64,000 bases of DNA from Ureibacillus composti (lineage in GTDB: Bacteria; Bacillota; Bacilli; Bacillales_A; Planococcaceae), in assembly GCA_030348875.1 (NCBI GenBank), contig JAUCEP010000002.1, positions 637,001-701,000 on the forward strand. The letters are read 5' to 3'. Positions 27,568 to 35,796 of the stretch are shown here, piece by piece; the first letter of the stretch is position 1; each line of letters begins with the position of its first letter. The notes beneath the pieces are model-generated. The model was not told the origin of the DNA and did no database searches. It saw nothing but the letters and a program-made list of their open reading frames with translations. The translations under genes were made by a program, and so were the position numbers.

Positions 27568-27711
27568 GTTTATGTTTTTTGTGGAGTGAGCCTAATAACT
27601 CCATTATTTATCTGCCTTTTCACAAACTAACATGAGTTTTTAACATCTTTCCACTTCAATATCCAAAAACTTCTATTGCCGTCTCACTTGTCTCATTTTA
27701 AAATGAATATA

Positions 27712-27725
27712 GGAACGTGTGTTCG
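27712..27725 (+). promoter_or_regulatory. LexA (SOS) box of the UvrX-type polymerase gene
   Basis: GGAACGTGTGTTCG matches the Bacillus LexA operator form CGAAC-N4-GTTCG with one mismatch at the first base. A TAATACT -10-like element follows closely, and the start codon is 36 bp downstream. DNA-damage induction is therefore likely. Confidence 0.8.
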
Positions 27726-27760
27726 AATATAATAATACTATGATTTTGGAGGTGTGAGTG

Positions 27761-29074
27761 ATGTACGGAAATGCACTGAACGAATTTAAATCTAACTCGG
27801 GCAACGCAAATGATTTTGCAATTTATGAAGATGCACCGAATCGGCCGATTATTTGTATTGATATGCGTTGCTTCTATGCAAGCTGTATGGCAATGCTAGA
27901 AAATCTAGACCCGCTGCAAGTGCCAATAGCCGTGGTTGGTAACTTTCAAAACAAGGGGAGTATCGTGCTTGCTGCATCGCCGCCGATGAAAAAACAATTT
28001 GGTATTAAAACCGGCTCGCGACTATTTGAAATTCCAAAACACCCCGATATTAGGCTTTTTGAACCGAAAATGGAGTTTTTCGTTAAAATGTCGATGGAGA
28101 TTACGAATTTAATTAATCAGTTTGTCCCAAAAGAAGCGATTCATGTCTATAGCATTGATGAAAGCTTTGTTGATTTATCAGGCACCGAAAAACTTTGGGG
28201 ACCGCCTGAAGTAACAGCAAAATTCATTCAAGAAAGTATTTATCGTCAATTTCAAATTCCAAGTGCAGTCGGGATGGGACCGAATATGCTCATGGCAAAG
28301 CTGGCTCTTGATTTAGAGGCGAAAAAAGATGGATTTGCTAGATGGACGTATGATGATGTCCCCAAAAAATTATGGCCCATTGCACCACTATCAGAAATGT
28401 GGGGAATTGGCCGTCGCACAGAACGTACATTGAACAATATGGGGATTTTTAAAGTAGGGGACCTTGCACATGCCGATTTAAAAACATTAGAAGAGCGTTT
28501 CGGTATTATGGGCAATCAGCTATATCACCATGCATGGGGGATTGATTTATCGCCTCTTGGTGCGCCACTTGCGCAAGGACAGATTAGTTTTGGAAAAGGG
28601 CAAGTATTAATGCGTGACTATCGAAGTCGTAGTGAAGTTCTCGCCGTTCTTCTTGAAATGTGTGAAGATGTGGCAAGAAGAGCCAGAGAAGCCTTTCAAG
28701 TTGGTCGAACGATTTCATTTGGTTTGAGCTATAGTCGAGACGCATTTGGCGGAGGTTTTCTTCGCTCTCGTACAATCGATGAGCCAACAAATGATACGAT
28801 GACCATTTATAAAGTCTGTAAGCAATTGTTAGATGAGCATTATGCAGAAAGACCCGTCAGACAATTGTCGCTTAGTATTTCAAACTTAGAGTCAGAACGC
28901 TCCATGCAGCTAAGTTTATTTGATCATAAAAAATGGAGACGACGAAAACTTGGTGCCACAATGGATTCCCTGCGCACTAAACATGGGTCAACAGCCATTT
29001 TGCGTGCCGTCTCCTATACAGATGCTGGTACAGCAGTTGCGCGGGCTCAATTAGTAGGCGGTCATAAGAAATAA
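27761..29074 (+). CDS. uvrX: Y-family DNA polymerase, UvrX/YqjW type
   Basis: The 437-residue protein has the Y-family palm motifs CIDMRCFYASC, with the first metal aspartate, and VYSIDESFVDLSG, with the acidic pair. A helix-hairpin-helix region follows (MWGIGRRTERTLNNMG), then a little-finger domain. It lacks the C-terminal clamp motif seen in some DinB proteins. UvrX-type polymerases copy damaged DNA. TTGGAGGTG lies 5 bp before the ATG at 27761. It is followed 65 bp later by a YolD-type gene, the usual partner, and preceded by an SOS box. Confidence 0.92.
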   Translation: MYGNALNEFKSNSGNANDFAIYEDAPNRPIICIDMRCFYASCMAMLENLDPLQVPIAVVGNFQNKGSIVLAASPPMKKQFGIKTGSRLFEIPKHPDIRLFEPKMEFFVKMSMEITNLINQFVPKEAIHVYSIDESFVDLSGTEKLWGPPEVTAKFIQESIYRQFQIPSAVGMGPNMLMAKLALDLEAKKDGFARWTYDDVPKKLWPIAPLSEMWGIGRRTERTLNNMGIFKVGDLAHADLKTLEERFGIMGNQLYHHAWGIDLSPLGAPLAQGQISFGKGQVLMRDYRSRSEVLAVLLEMCEDVARRAREAFQVGRTISFGLSYSRDAFGGGFLRSRTIDEPTNDTMTIYKVCKQLLDEHYAERPVRQLSLSISNLESERSMQLSLFDHKKWRRRKLGATMDSLRTKHGSTAILRAVSYTDAGTAVARAQLVGGHKK

Positions 29075-29139
29075 CGAGTACAGCCTTGTGGGAAAAAGAC
29101 GAGGAAATGGCCGTTCTGAAGGACAAGAGGTGATGGTAA

Positions 29140-29460
29140 ATGATTCGAGACCGTGGAAATATTAAATGGAATGCCATGATGCTTCCTGAACATGTCAAAA
29201 TGCTACGTGAATGGCACGCACAGGATGATTATGTACAAAAACCAGAACTTGATGAATGGGCATTACAAGAGCTTAGTGACCAATTACAAATTGCTTATGA
29301 AAATAAACTAGAAGTGGAACTCAGCGTTTGGGAAGAAAAACATCTTTTTAAAGCAACAGGAGTTATTGCAAAGATAAATGGTTACAATTCAACACTCTAT
29401 TTTGAAGATGGACGAAAATTTAATTTATATACAATTTATGGTGTGGCTTTTACAATCTAA
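29140..29460 (+). CDS. YolD-like family protein
   Basis: The 106-residue protein opens with MIRDRGNIKWNAMMLPEHVKML, the conserved start of YolD/YqjX proteins. These are almost always encoded next to UvrX-type Y-family polymerases. Some are thought to act like UmuD in polymerase control; that role is inference from the family. GAGGTGATGG precedes the ATG. It is probably co-transcribed with the polymerase gene from the SOS promoter. Confidence 0.88.
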   Translation: MIRDRGNIKWNAMMLPEHVKMLREWHAQDDYVQKPELDEWALQELSDQLQIAYENKLEVELSVWEEKHLFKATGVIAKINGYNSTLYFEDGRKFNLYTIYGVAFTI

Positions 29461-29502
29461 ATGTTGAAGATTAAGACAATCCAAAAATCCATAAATCAAT
29501 AA

Positions 29503-29543
29503 AAAACTAGCCAAGCTTAAGTTAAATGACCTAAGTCTTGGCT
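29503..29543 (-). terminator. Terminator of the LysR gene
   Basis: On the minus strand AGCCAAGACTTA and TAAGCTTGGCT form a stem with one bulged base, followed by AG and six T. It may also help stop plus-strand transcription from the yolD gene. Confidence 0.8.
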
Positions 29544-29563
29544 TTGTAATGGAAAAAAGATGT

Positions 29564-30424
29564 TTAAGCATTATAATGTTTCTTTAAAAACTCTAAAAAT
29601 AAATTAACATGCCGTAAATTTTCAACATAAGGATTATAGTATAAACTTGTCTCGCGATAATAGATAGATTCTCCGAATTCATTCAAGGAAATTTTATATA
29701 AGTCTTCTCCTTCTATGCTGATACCGGGTAGCACTGCAATACCAAGATTATATTTCACCATCTCTTTACAAGTAGCAGCCTGATCTGTTTCAATGCTTGG
29801 ACGTATAGGTAGTTGGAAATTAGCGCGCCACCATTTATCAATCAGATGACTTAATGAAAGATCGGTTTTATAAGTGATAAATGGTAAGGTGGGGATATCC
29901 TCTTTTTTAAACGGAGTTTTCGATACGACAAATAATTCTTCATTACAAAGTGTATATTTTTTTGCATTTAAAGAATAATTTCCACGAATAATTGCTAAGT
30001 GAATATCCTCCGCGTTAAGTGCTTCTTTAATTTCACTACTCCATCCCGTTTTGAGTTGTATATAAATATTAGGGTAAAGTTCTTTAAATTCATTCAAGAT
30101 TTTTGGGAGGTGATATAACGAGAACAAACCTGAAGCACCAATTGAAATAGTTCCTTGTGTATCTTTAGCTAGGTTCGCTAATTGATCAACTAGTAACCTT
30201 TCGTTATGTAATATTTGTACGGCATGTTCATATAGAATTCGACCTTCCTCCGTAAAATCAATCCCTTTTGATCCTCTTACTATTAATTCTATTTTATATT
30301 TTTTTTCTAGTTGTTTAATACGATAGGTAAGCGCGGGTTGTGATATGTATAGATTATTAGCTGTATGAGTAATATTTTTCGTCTTATACAAATCTATTAA
30401 CAATTGGCAATCATTTAAGTTCAT
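29564..30424 (-). CDS. LysR family transcriptional regulator
   Basis: The 286-residue regulator has an N-terminal winged helix-turn-helix (LYISQPALTYRIKQLEKKY, residues about 25-45). The C-terminal ligand-binding domain begins near residue 90 (GTISIGASGLFSLYHLP). It is divergent from the CitMHS-AbrB-TcuA genes, and LysR proteins usually control the divergent operon in response to a pathway intermediate. A tricarboxylate is therefore the likely effector (inference). GGGAG lies 6 bp before the ATG. Confidence 0.9.
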   Translation of the reverse strand: MNLNDCQLLIDLYKTKNITHTANNLYISQPALTYRIKQLEKKYKIELIVRGSKGIDFTEEGRILYEHAVQILHNERLLVDQLANLAKDTQGTISIGASGLFSLYHLPKILNEFKELYPNIYIQLKTGWSSEIKEALNAEDIHLAIIRGNYSLNAKKYTLCNEELFVVSKTPFKKEDIPTLPFITYKTDLSLSHLIDKWWRANFQLPIRPSIETDQAATCKEMVKYNLGIAVLPGISIEGEDLYKISLNEFGESIYYRETSLYYNPYVENLRHVNLFLEFLKKHYNA

Positions 30425-30527
30425 AGAAACTCCCTTTCTATTTGAAATAAAAAATTTTTATAGGTAGTGCGGATAACTATCTATTTTATTTATTTGAATT
30501 TATCATATATTCTGAAAAAAGAGCAAT

Positions 30528-30541
30528 ATAAAACGCTTTCA
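30528..30541 (+). promoter_or_regulatory. Possible cre site (CcpA) before the CitMHS gene
   Basis: ATAAAACGCTTTCA matches 12 of 14 positions of the consensus TGWAANCGNTNWCA. It lies 28 bp before the start codon, where CcpA binding would block transcription. Carbon catabolite control is known for citrate transporters in Bacillus. The left half-site is imperfect. Confidence 0.45.
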
Positions 30542-30568
30542 ATACTTGTTCAAAAAAGGAGGAGGTCA

Positions 30569-31858
30569 ATGTTAGCTACTTTAGGTTTTACAATGATTAT
30601 TATATTTACCTATCTCATCATGAGTAATCGTCTATCACCAATTGTTGCATTAATAACAGTACCTATCATTTTTGCTTTGTTTGGGGGATTTGTTTCGAAT
30701 CTTGGTGACATGATGTTAGATGGAATGAAGCAAGTATCATCAACGGCTGCATTATTATTATTCGCCATTTTGTATTTTGGCGTAATGATCGATGCGGGGC
30801 TATTTGATCCATTTATAAGGCGCCTGTTAACGGTTGTAAATGGAGACCCAGTGAAAATTGCAATGGGAACAGCAGCATTAGCACTAGCTGTTGCATTAGA
30901 TGGAGATGGTACAACAACGTACATGATTACAGTGTCTGCATTACTACCATTATATTTAAAGATTGGTATGAATCCATTAATATTAGCAACCATAGCAATG
31001 TTATCTTTAAGCGTGATGAGTGGCATGACACCTTGGGGAGGACCTGCAACAAGAGCGATTGTAGCAACTGGTGTAGATCCATCTGAATTTTTTGTACCAC
31101 TAATTCCTCTAATGATTATTGGGGCTATATGGGTGCTGTTAGTAGCTTACTTTTTAGGTAAGAAGGAACGTAATCGAGTAGGGCTTCAGAAGATCTCAAT
31201 TGATCATGTAATTCATACTGGTAAGAAAGATGTAGTTAAACCAACTCTACTTCGTTGGTGGACAAACTTAGTATTAACAGCCGCTGTAATGGTAGTCCTG
31301 GTAAAAGGAATTTGGCCGCCTTCTGTTATTTTTATACTAGGCTTTGCCATTGCGTTAATGATTAACTTCCCAAAAAATAAAGTTCAAAAAGAAATTATCA
31401 TGAAGCATGCAGGGAATGCATTAATCGTTACTGCACTTGTTTTTGCTGCAGGGGTTTTCACAGGAATTTTATCAGGAACAGGGATGGTAACGGCGATGTC
31501 AAATGCCCTTATTTCATTAATTCCCGATTCTTTAGGTTCCCAATTACCATTAATTGTAGCTATTACAAGTATGCCTTTTACATTTGTCATGTCAAATGAT
31601 GCTTATTATTTTGGTGTACTGCCTGTCTTGGCAGAAACAGCCACATCATTTGGAATAGATCCAATTGAAATAGCGCGGGCGTCTGTACTTGGTCAACCCG
31701 TTCATCTCTTAAGCCCATTAGTTGCTTCGACTTTTTTATTAGTCGGGATGATTTCAAAGGAATTAGGAGAATATCAAAAATATGCATTTATTTGGTGCTT
31801 CTTAACGTCGATTGTGTTAATTATAGCTGCAGTCATTACAGGAGCAATTAGTGTTTAA
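30569..31858 (+). CDS. CitMHS family tricarboxylate transporter
   Basis: The 429-residue protein has about twelve hydrophobic segments. Motifs are FGVMIDAGLFDPFIR, ALDGDGTTTYMIT and MTPWGGPATRA, the hallmarks of the CitMHS family. Characterised members carry citrate complexed with Mg2+ or Ca2+ in symport with protons. AAAGGAGGAGG stands before the ATG at 30569. It is the first gene of a set with an AbrB-family membrane protein 18 bp downstream and a TcuA-like flavoenzyme, so citrate, tricarballylate or aconitate are the likely substrates. Confidence 0.88.
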   Translation: MLATLGFTMIIIFTYLIMSNRLSPIVALITVPIIFALFGGFVSNLGDMMLDGMKQVSSTAALLLFAILYFGVMIDAGLFDPFIRRLLTVVNGDPVKIAMGTAALALAVALDGDGTTTYMITVSALLPLYLKIGMNPLILATIAMLSLSVMSGMTPWGGPATRAIVATGVDPSEFFVPLIPLMIIGAIWVLLVAYFLGKKERNRVGLQKISIDHVIHTGKKDVVKPTLLRWWTNLVLTAAVMVVLVKGIWPPSVIFILGFAIALMINFPKNKVQKEIIMKHAGNALIVTALVFAAGVFTGILSGTGMVTAMSNALISLIPDSLGSQLPLIVAITSMPFTFVMSNDAYYFGVLPVLAETATSFGIDPIEIARASVLGQPVHLLSPLVASTFLLVGMISKELGEYQKYAFIWCFLTSIVLIIAAVITGAISV

Positions 31859-31876
31859 CGATAGGGAGGGGATTCA

Positions 31877-32902
31877 ATGCGCACAATTTACCCTATTGCT
31901 ACAGTAATAATTGTAGCAATGGTAGGTGTAGCAATTTTTCAACTACTTTCCTTTCCCATGCCTTGGATGTTAGGTTCATTATTTGGTGTCCTGATTACGC
32001 AACTGTTATGGAAAGTTCCTATGAAATGGCCTGTCATTATGCGAAATATTGGATTGCTTATAGTCGGAACGGCCATTGGACAGCTTTTTACTTTAGATAT
32101 TTTAGTTGCAATGAAAGATACACTGTTATTTATGTTATTATTTAACGTCATTTTAAGTGTATTTTGCCTTGCGTTAGCATATGGCCTACAAAAGTGGGCA
32201 CAGATTCCATTCGCCACAGCATTAACAGCTAGCATTCCTGGAGGTTTATCACAATTGGTTGTTTTTGCTGAAGAACAGGAAGATATTGACGTTGCAGTTG
32301 TAACATTTTTTCATGTGATTCGTGTACTTTTTGTAGTCGGTTTAATTCCGATTATTGTTTCACTAACTGATAAAGTTCCAGGGGCAGTAGACTCCGGCAC
32401 CACAAATTTAGTTCATAACATCATCTTAATTTTAATTGGTGCCATTGTTATACCGGTTGGAAAGAAATTTAAATTGCCTGTACCTCATTTTTTAACGCCT
32501 GTCATTTTAGGACTTTTATTGAGTTTAATTAAAATAGACATAGAACCTATCAGTAATAATTTATTGCATATAGCACAGCTTTTTATTGGTGCATATATAG
32601 GTTTACTTCTACATCCAAAGTCCTTACGGTTACCAATTCGTGTATTAATTGGTGGTATAAGTAGCGCCATTTTATTATTAGTATTAACTTTCTTTATCGC
32701 TGAAGGAATGTTGTTATACTTTGATATGGATTTTGCTACAAGTTATTTGAGTACGGCTCCAGGTGGTATGGATCAAATGGGGCTAATTGCAACAGCCTTA
32801 CAAGCGGATGCAACACAAGTAACTATTTTTCAATTATTTCGTATGTTATTTATTTATATTGTGATTTTGCCAATATTAAAGTGGAAATTGCTTAAGGTAT
32901 AA
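31877..32902 (+). CDS. AbrB family (PF05145) integral membrane protein
   Basis: The 341-residue membrane protein has about ten helices in two repeated halves, each with PMPWMLGS- or APGGMDQMG-like glycine motifs (SIPGGLSQLVV near residue 120, TAPGGMDQMG near residue 295). This is the AbrB/ammonia monooxygenase-like membrane family. It is unrelated to the transition-state DNA-binding regulator of the same name. Such proteins often sit beside tricarboxylate transport genes and may be transporters themselves. GGAGGGG precedes the ATG. It is co-transcribed with the CitMHS gene. Confidence 0.8.
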   Translation: MRTIYPIATVIIVAMVGVAIFQLLSFPMPWMLGSLFGVLITQLLWKVPMKWPVIMRNIGLLIVGTAIGQLFTLDILVAMKDTLLFMLLFNVILSVFCLALAYGLQKWAQIPFATALTASIPGGLSQLVVFAEEQEDIDVAVVTFFHVIRVLFVVGLIPIIVSLTDKVPGAVDSGTTNLVHNIILILIGAIVIPVGKKFKLPVPHFLTPVILGLLLSLIKIDIEPISNNLLHIAQLFIGAYIGLLLHPKSLRLPIRVLIGGISSAILLLVLTFFIAEGMLLYFDMDFATSYLSTAPGGMDQMGLIATALQADATQVTIFQLFRMLFIYIVILPILKWKLLKV

Positions 32903-32995
32903 AAGATTTTTATGGAAATTAATAAAAAATGAATATTTTATTTATTTCATAGAGTTTTTTATAGTTATCGTAACAACAGAAAGGGGAAATGATTT

Positions 32996-34477
32996 ATGTC
33001 AAAATATGATGTAGTTATTGTAGGGGCGGGGAATGCAGCGTTATGTGCAGCTATTTCTGCAAAAGAACAGGGGAGCTCAGTATTAGTATTAGAAAAAGGA
33101 CCAGTTGAAAAACGGGGAGGAAATTCATTCTTTACAGATGGTGCAATTCGTGTAGCGTACCAAGATTTAAATGCCATTACTAAAGTGATTGATTTAGATC
33201 AAGAAACAATTAATAAAATAGAAATGCCAGTATATTCAGCTCAAGACTTTAATGATGACATTATGCGCGTTTCAAAAAATCAAAGTAAACCAGAATTAAT
33301 TCGTCAATTAGTCACTCAATCATTTCCAACTATTGAGTGGATGAAGTCACATGGTGTTGAATTCGAGCTGAATTATGCAAATCAATCGTTCGAAAAAGAA
33401 GGGAAAGTTCATTTCTGGGGCGGCCTGCCAATCAAAACCGTTGATAAAGGGATTGGCTTAATGCGTAGTTTATTTAATCGCTGTGAAGAACTAGGTATTG
33501 ATGTATGGTATGAAAGTGCGGCAACAAACATTGTAACGGAAAATGAGGCGGTTGCGGCAATTGAAGTTCAAACAAAAGATGGACTAAAAACGGTAAAATG
33601 TGAAAGCGTTGTTTTAGCATGTGGAAGTATTGAAGCTAACAAAAAGAAACGTGCTGAGGCTTTAGGAGAAGAGTGGAATGAAGCATTAGTTCGCGGTACG
33701 GAATTTAACACAGGTGATGGAATCGATATGGCTGTAGCAATTGGAGCCGGGACATTCGGCCAAGTAAATGGTTGTCATGCGATTGGTACAGATGCAAATG
33801 CACCACGCGTTGGAGATTTCCGAAAACCTGGTGATATCTATAAAAAACATTCATACCCTTATAGTGTGATGGTTAATGTGGAAGGGAATCGTTTCGTAGA
33901 TGAAGGCGCAGATTTCCGTAACTACACATATGCAAAATACGGTAAGGAAGTATTAAAACAGCCGAAAAATATTGCTTATCAAATTTATGATGCAAAAGTT
34001 CGTCCAATTTTACGTGCGGAATATGACTTAGAAGAAGCGACTGTATTTGAAGCAACAACATTAGAGGCGCTTGCAGACCAATTAGATATTAATAAAGAAC
34101 AATTTTTACAAACAATTGCAGAGTACAATGCAGCAGTACAAGAAGGTGAGTTTAATCCTTCTGAAAAAGATGGAAAAGGTACAAAAGGGATTACACCACC
34201 AAAATCTAACTGGGCACAAACAATTAGCGAAGGACCTTTCTACGCTTACCCTGTTACATGCGGAATAACATTCTCATTCTGGGGCTTAGCGACAACTCCA
34301 GAAGGTGCTGTATTAAATGAATCAAACGAAATAATTGAAGGTTTATATGCTGCTGGAGAAATGATTGGTGGTATTTTCTATGAAAATTACCCTGGTGGTT
34401 CAGGTTTAATGTCTGGTTCAGTATTTGGAAAATTAGCTGGGGCAGCAGCTTCAAGACATGCTCAAAAAGTAAAATAA
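32996..34477 (+). CDS. tcuA: FAD-dependent tricarballylate dehydrogenase-like protein
   Basis: The 493-residue flavoprotein belongs to the fumarate reductase/succinate dehydrogenase group. The FAD-binding N-terminus reads VVIVGAGNAALCAAISA, followed by EKGP-EKRGGNSFFTDGA. The C-terminus has GLYAAGEMIGGIFYENYPGGSGLMSG. These blocks match TcuA, which oxidises tricarballylate to cis-aconitate. In Salmonella TcuA needs the electron-transfer protein TcuB, and no tcuB is present here, so electrons must leave by another route. GAAAGGGGA precedes the ATG. A related 3-oxosteroid- or fumarate-type activity is a less likely alternative. Confidence 0.82.
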   Translation: MSKYDVVIVGAGNAALCAAISAKEQGSSVLVLEKGPVEKRGGNSFFTDGAIRVAYQDLNAITKVIDLDQETINKIEMPVYSAQDFNDDIMRVSKNQSKPELIRQLVTQSFPTIEWMKSHGVEFELNYANQSFEKEGKVHFWGGLPIKTVDKGIGLMRSLFNRCEELGIDVWYESAATNIVTENEAVAAIEVQTKDGLKTVKCESVVLACGSIEANKKKRAEALGEEWNEALVRGTEFNTGDGIDMAVAIGAGTFGQVNGCHAIGTDANAPRVGDFRKPGDIYKKHSYPYSVMVNVEGNRFVDEGADFRNYTYAKYGKEVLKQPKNIAYQIYDAKVRPILRAEYDLEEATVFEATTLEALADQLDINKEQFLQTIAEYNAAVQEGEFNPSEKDGKGTKGITPPKSNWAQTISEGPFYAYPVTCGITFSFWGLATTPEGAVLNESNEIIEGLYAAGEMIGGIFYENYPGGSGLMSGSVFGKLAGAAASRHAQKVK

Positions 34478-34508
34478 CACTTTTAACTCATGTATTCCTA
34501 TATGTTTT

Positions 34509-34543
34509 AAACACAAGGTAATCCCTCTACCTTGTGTTTTTTA
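34509..34543 (+). terminator. Terminator after tcuA
   Basis: AAACACAAGGTA and TACCTTGTGTTT form a perfect 12-bp stem with a 7-nt loop, followed by TTTA. Confidence 0.95.
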
Positions 34544-34578
34544 TTGAAGATAGGGGAGTGTCTAATAATGAAAGATGG

Positions 34579-34670
34579 CCATTCTCCGGAATGCATCCGC
34601 CTGGAATGGAAATCCATTTTTCTAATGCGAAAATCCACCATTTTGAAATGATGGACAAAATGGTGGATTT
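34579..34670. repeat. Pair of inverted repeats in the gap after tcuA
   Basis: CCATTC/GAATGG (34579-34609) is followed by a perfect 15-bp inverted repeat, AAATCCACCATTTTG (34631-34645) and CAAAATGGTGGATTT (34656-34670), with a 10-nt loop. There is no T run after it, so it is not a standard terminator. It looks like a small mobile or structural element. Confidence 0.6.
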
Positions 34671-34735
34671 CCACATATAAGACAGCCTCATGACATCATT
34701 AAAAATTTGAACTTAGGTTAAAAAGGTGATATCGA

Positions 34736-35371
34736 TTATTGAAAGAGTAGGGTTTTTACAGTTTCGTTAGCGATATCATTGTGTGATGATTGCTCTAGTT
34801 TTTCTAATACATAAAATGTAGAAGGGATGTATTGAACGGATTCTTGATTTAATAAAATGGATTTCATTGATAAAATGAAACTTATTTTTTCTTGTTCGGT
34901 AAGCTGTTTCCATAGCTCATTGTTCATTTGTTCTTTTTGCTTATACGGCATTGTATACAGATGCCAGTCACCATATTTGCTTTGTGCATGCTCATTTTCA
35001 TATAGATTCGATAAATAAGCATCCACGTAGAAATCAGCCGTATAAAGATTTCTATGATAAATAGCACTTTCTAATTGAACAAGCATAGTTTGGGCCTGTT
35101 GAATTAGGGAGTGATCCAGTTCTGTAGCAAGAGTTAAATCATTTTGAAGTTGTTGAATTTTTAATAGTTCATTTTTGATGTCAAACTCATTTTTATCATC
35201 ATACATTTCTACATAGTTTGTTTGCAAGTATTGATTAATCGATTGAATTACATCAGCTTCTTTGTTTTCATTATTTGCTAGTGGCGATATTGTAAAGCAC
35301 ATTAAGACCATTGTTACTATTAAGAAACTGATCAACACATACTTTGAAAAAAATTGAACAATATTCATCAT
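34736..35371 (-). CDS. Unknown membrane-anchored or secreted protein
   Basis: I do not recognise this 211-residue protein. Residues 1-32 form a signal peptide or anchor (YVLISFLIVTMVLMCFTISPLA) and the remainder is helical, rich in Gln, Asn, Glu and Tyr, without cysteine. Coiled-coil-like stretches occur near residues 65-105. GGAG lies 7 bp before the ATG. It is transcribed alone. No terminator with a T run is obvious after it. Function cannot be assigned. Confidence 0.65.
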   Translation of the reverse strand: MMNIVQFFSKYVLISFLIVTMVLMCFTISPLANNENKEADVIQSINQYLQTNYVEMYDDKNEFDIKNELLKIQQLQNDLTLATELDHSLIQQAQTMLVQLESAIYHRNLYTADFYVDAYLSNLYENEHAQSKYGDWHLYTMPYKQKEQMNNELWKQLTEQEKISFILSMKSILLNQESVQYIPSTFYVLEKLEQSSHNDIANETVKTLLFQ

Positions 35372-35493
35372 TTTAAACTCCTTATTTGTAATCTGGACAA
35401 GATTTAAATGATTGGAACTAATCTCAAAAGATTGTTATATTAATTGGTATTTTATCCTCTTTAGTCGAGCTAATACAAAAATAATAAAACATT

Positions 35494-35522
35494 AAATAAT
35501 TAAATATTAGATTTAATTATTT
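35494..35522. repeat. AT-only inverted repeat
   Basis: AAATAATTAAAT and ATTTAATTATTT are a perfect 12-bp inverted repeat around ATTAG. It stands 40 bp before an orphan terminator-like hairpin. The 425-bp interval 35372-35796 otherwise shows no gene. Confidence 0.6.
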
Positions 35523-35558
35523 GCGAAGTTTTTAGGATTAATCAAAAATAGGAGGGAA

Positions 35559-35597
35559 AGTGGATGACTCATTTCAGTCGAGTCATCCACTTTTTTT
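35559..35597 (+). terminator. Orphan terminator upstream of the threonine dehydrogenase gene
   Basis: AGTGGATGACTC (35559-35570) and GAGTCATCCACT (35580-35591) form a perfect 12-bp stem followed by TTTTTT on the plus strand. No plus-strand gene precedes it within 1 kb, so it may end a short RNA or act as an attenuator for the next gene. Confidence 0.8.
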
Positions 35598-35796
35598 ACA
35601 TGTCTAGAATACGTTGCATATGATAGATTGAAACCTCAAGGAGCTTTGATGTTAAACAAATTTGAAAATAATATTGTATTTTATAAATGAACACAGTATA
35701 ATTAATTTCAATTTAATAGCCGTATATCAACGTTTGTAGTGGTTTTTGTGTATTTTTGAGGAGTACGATTGTTTTTCAACAGAGGAGGGTGCAGAA

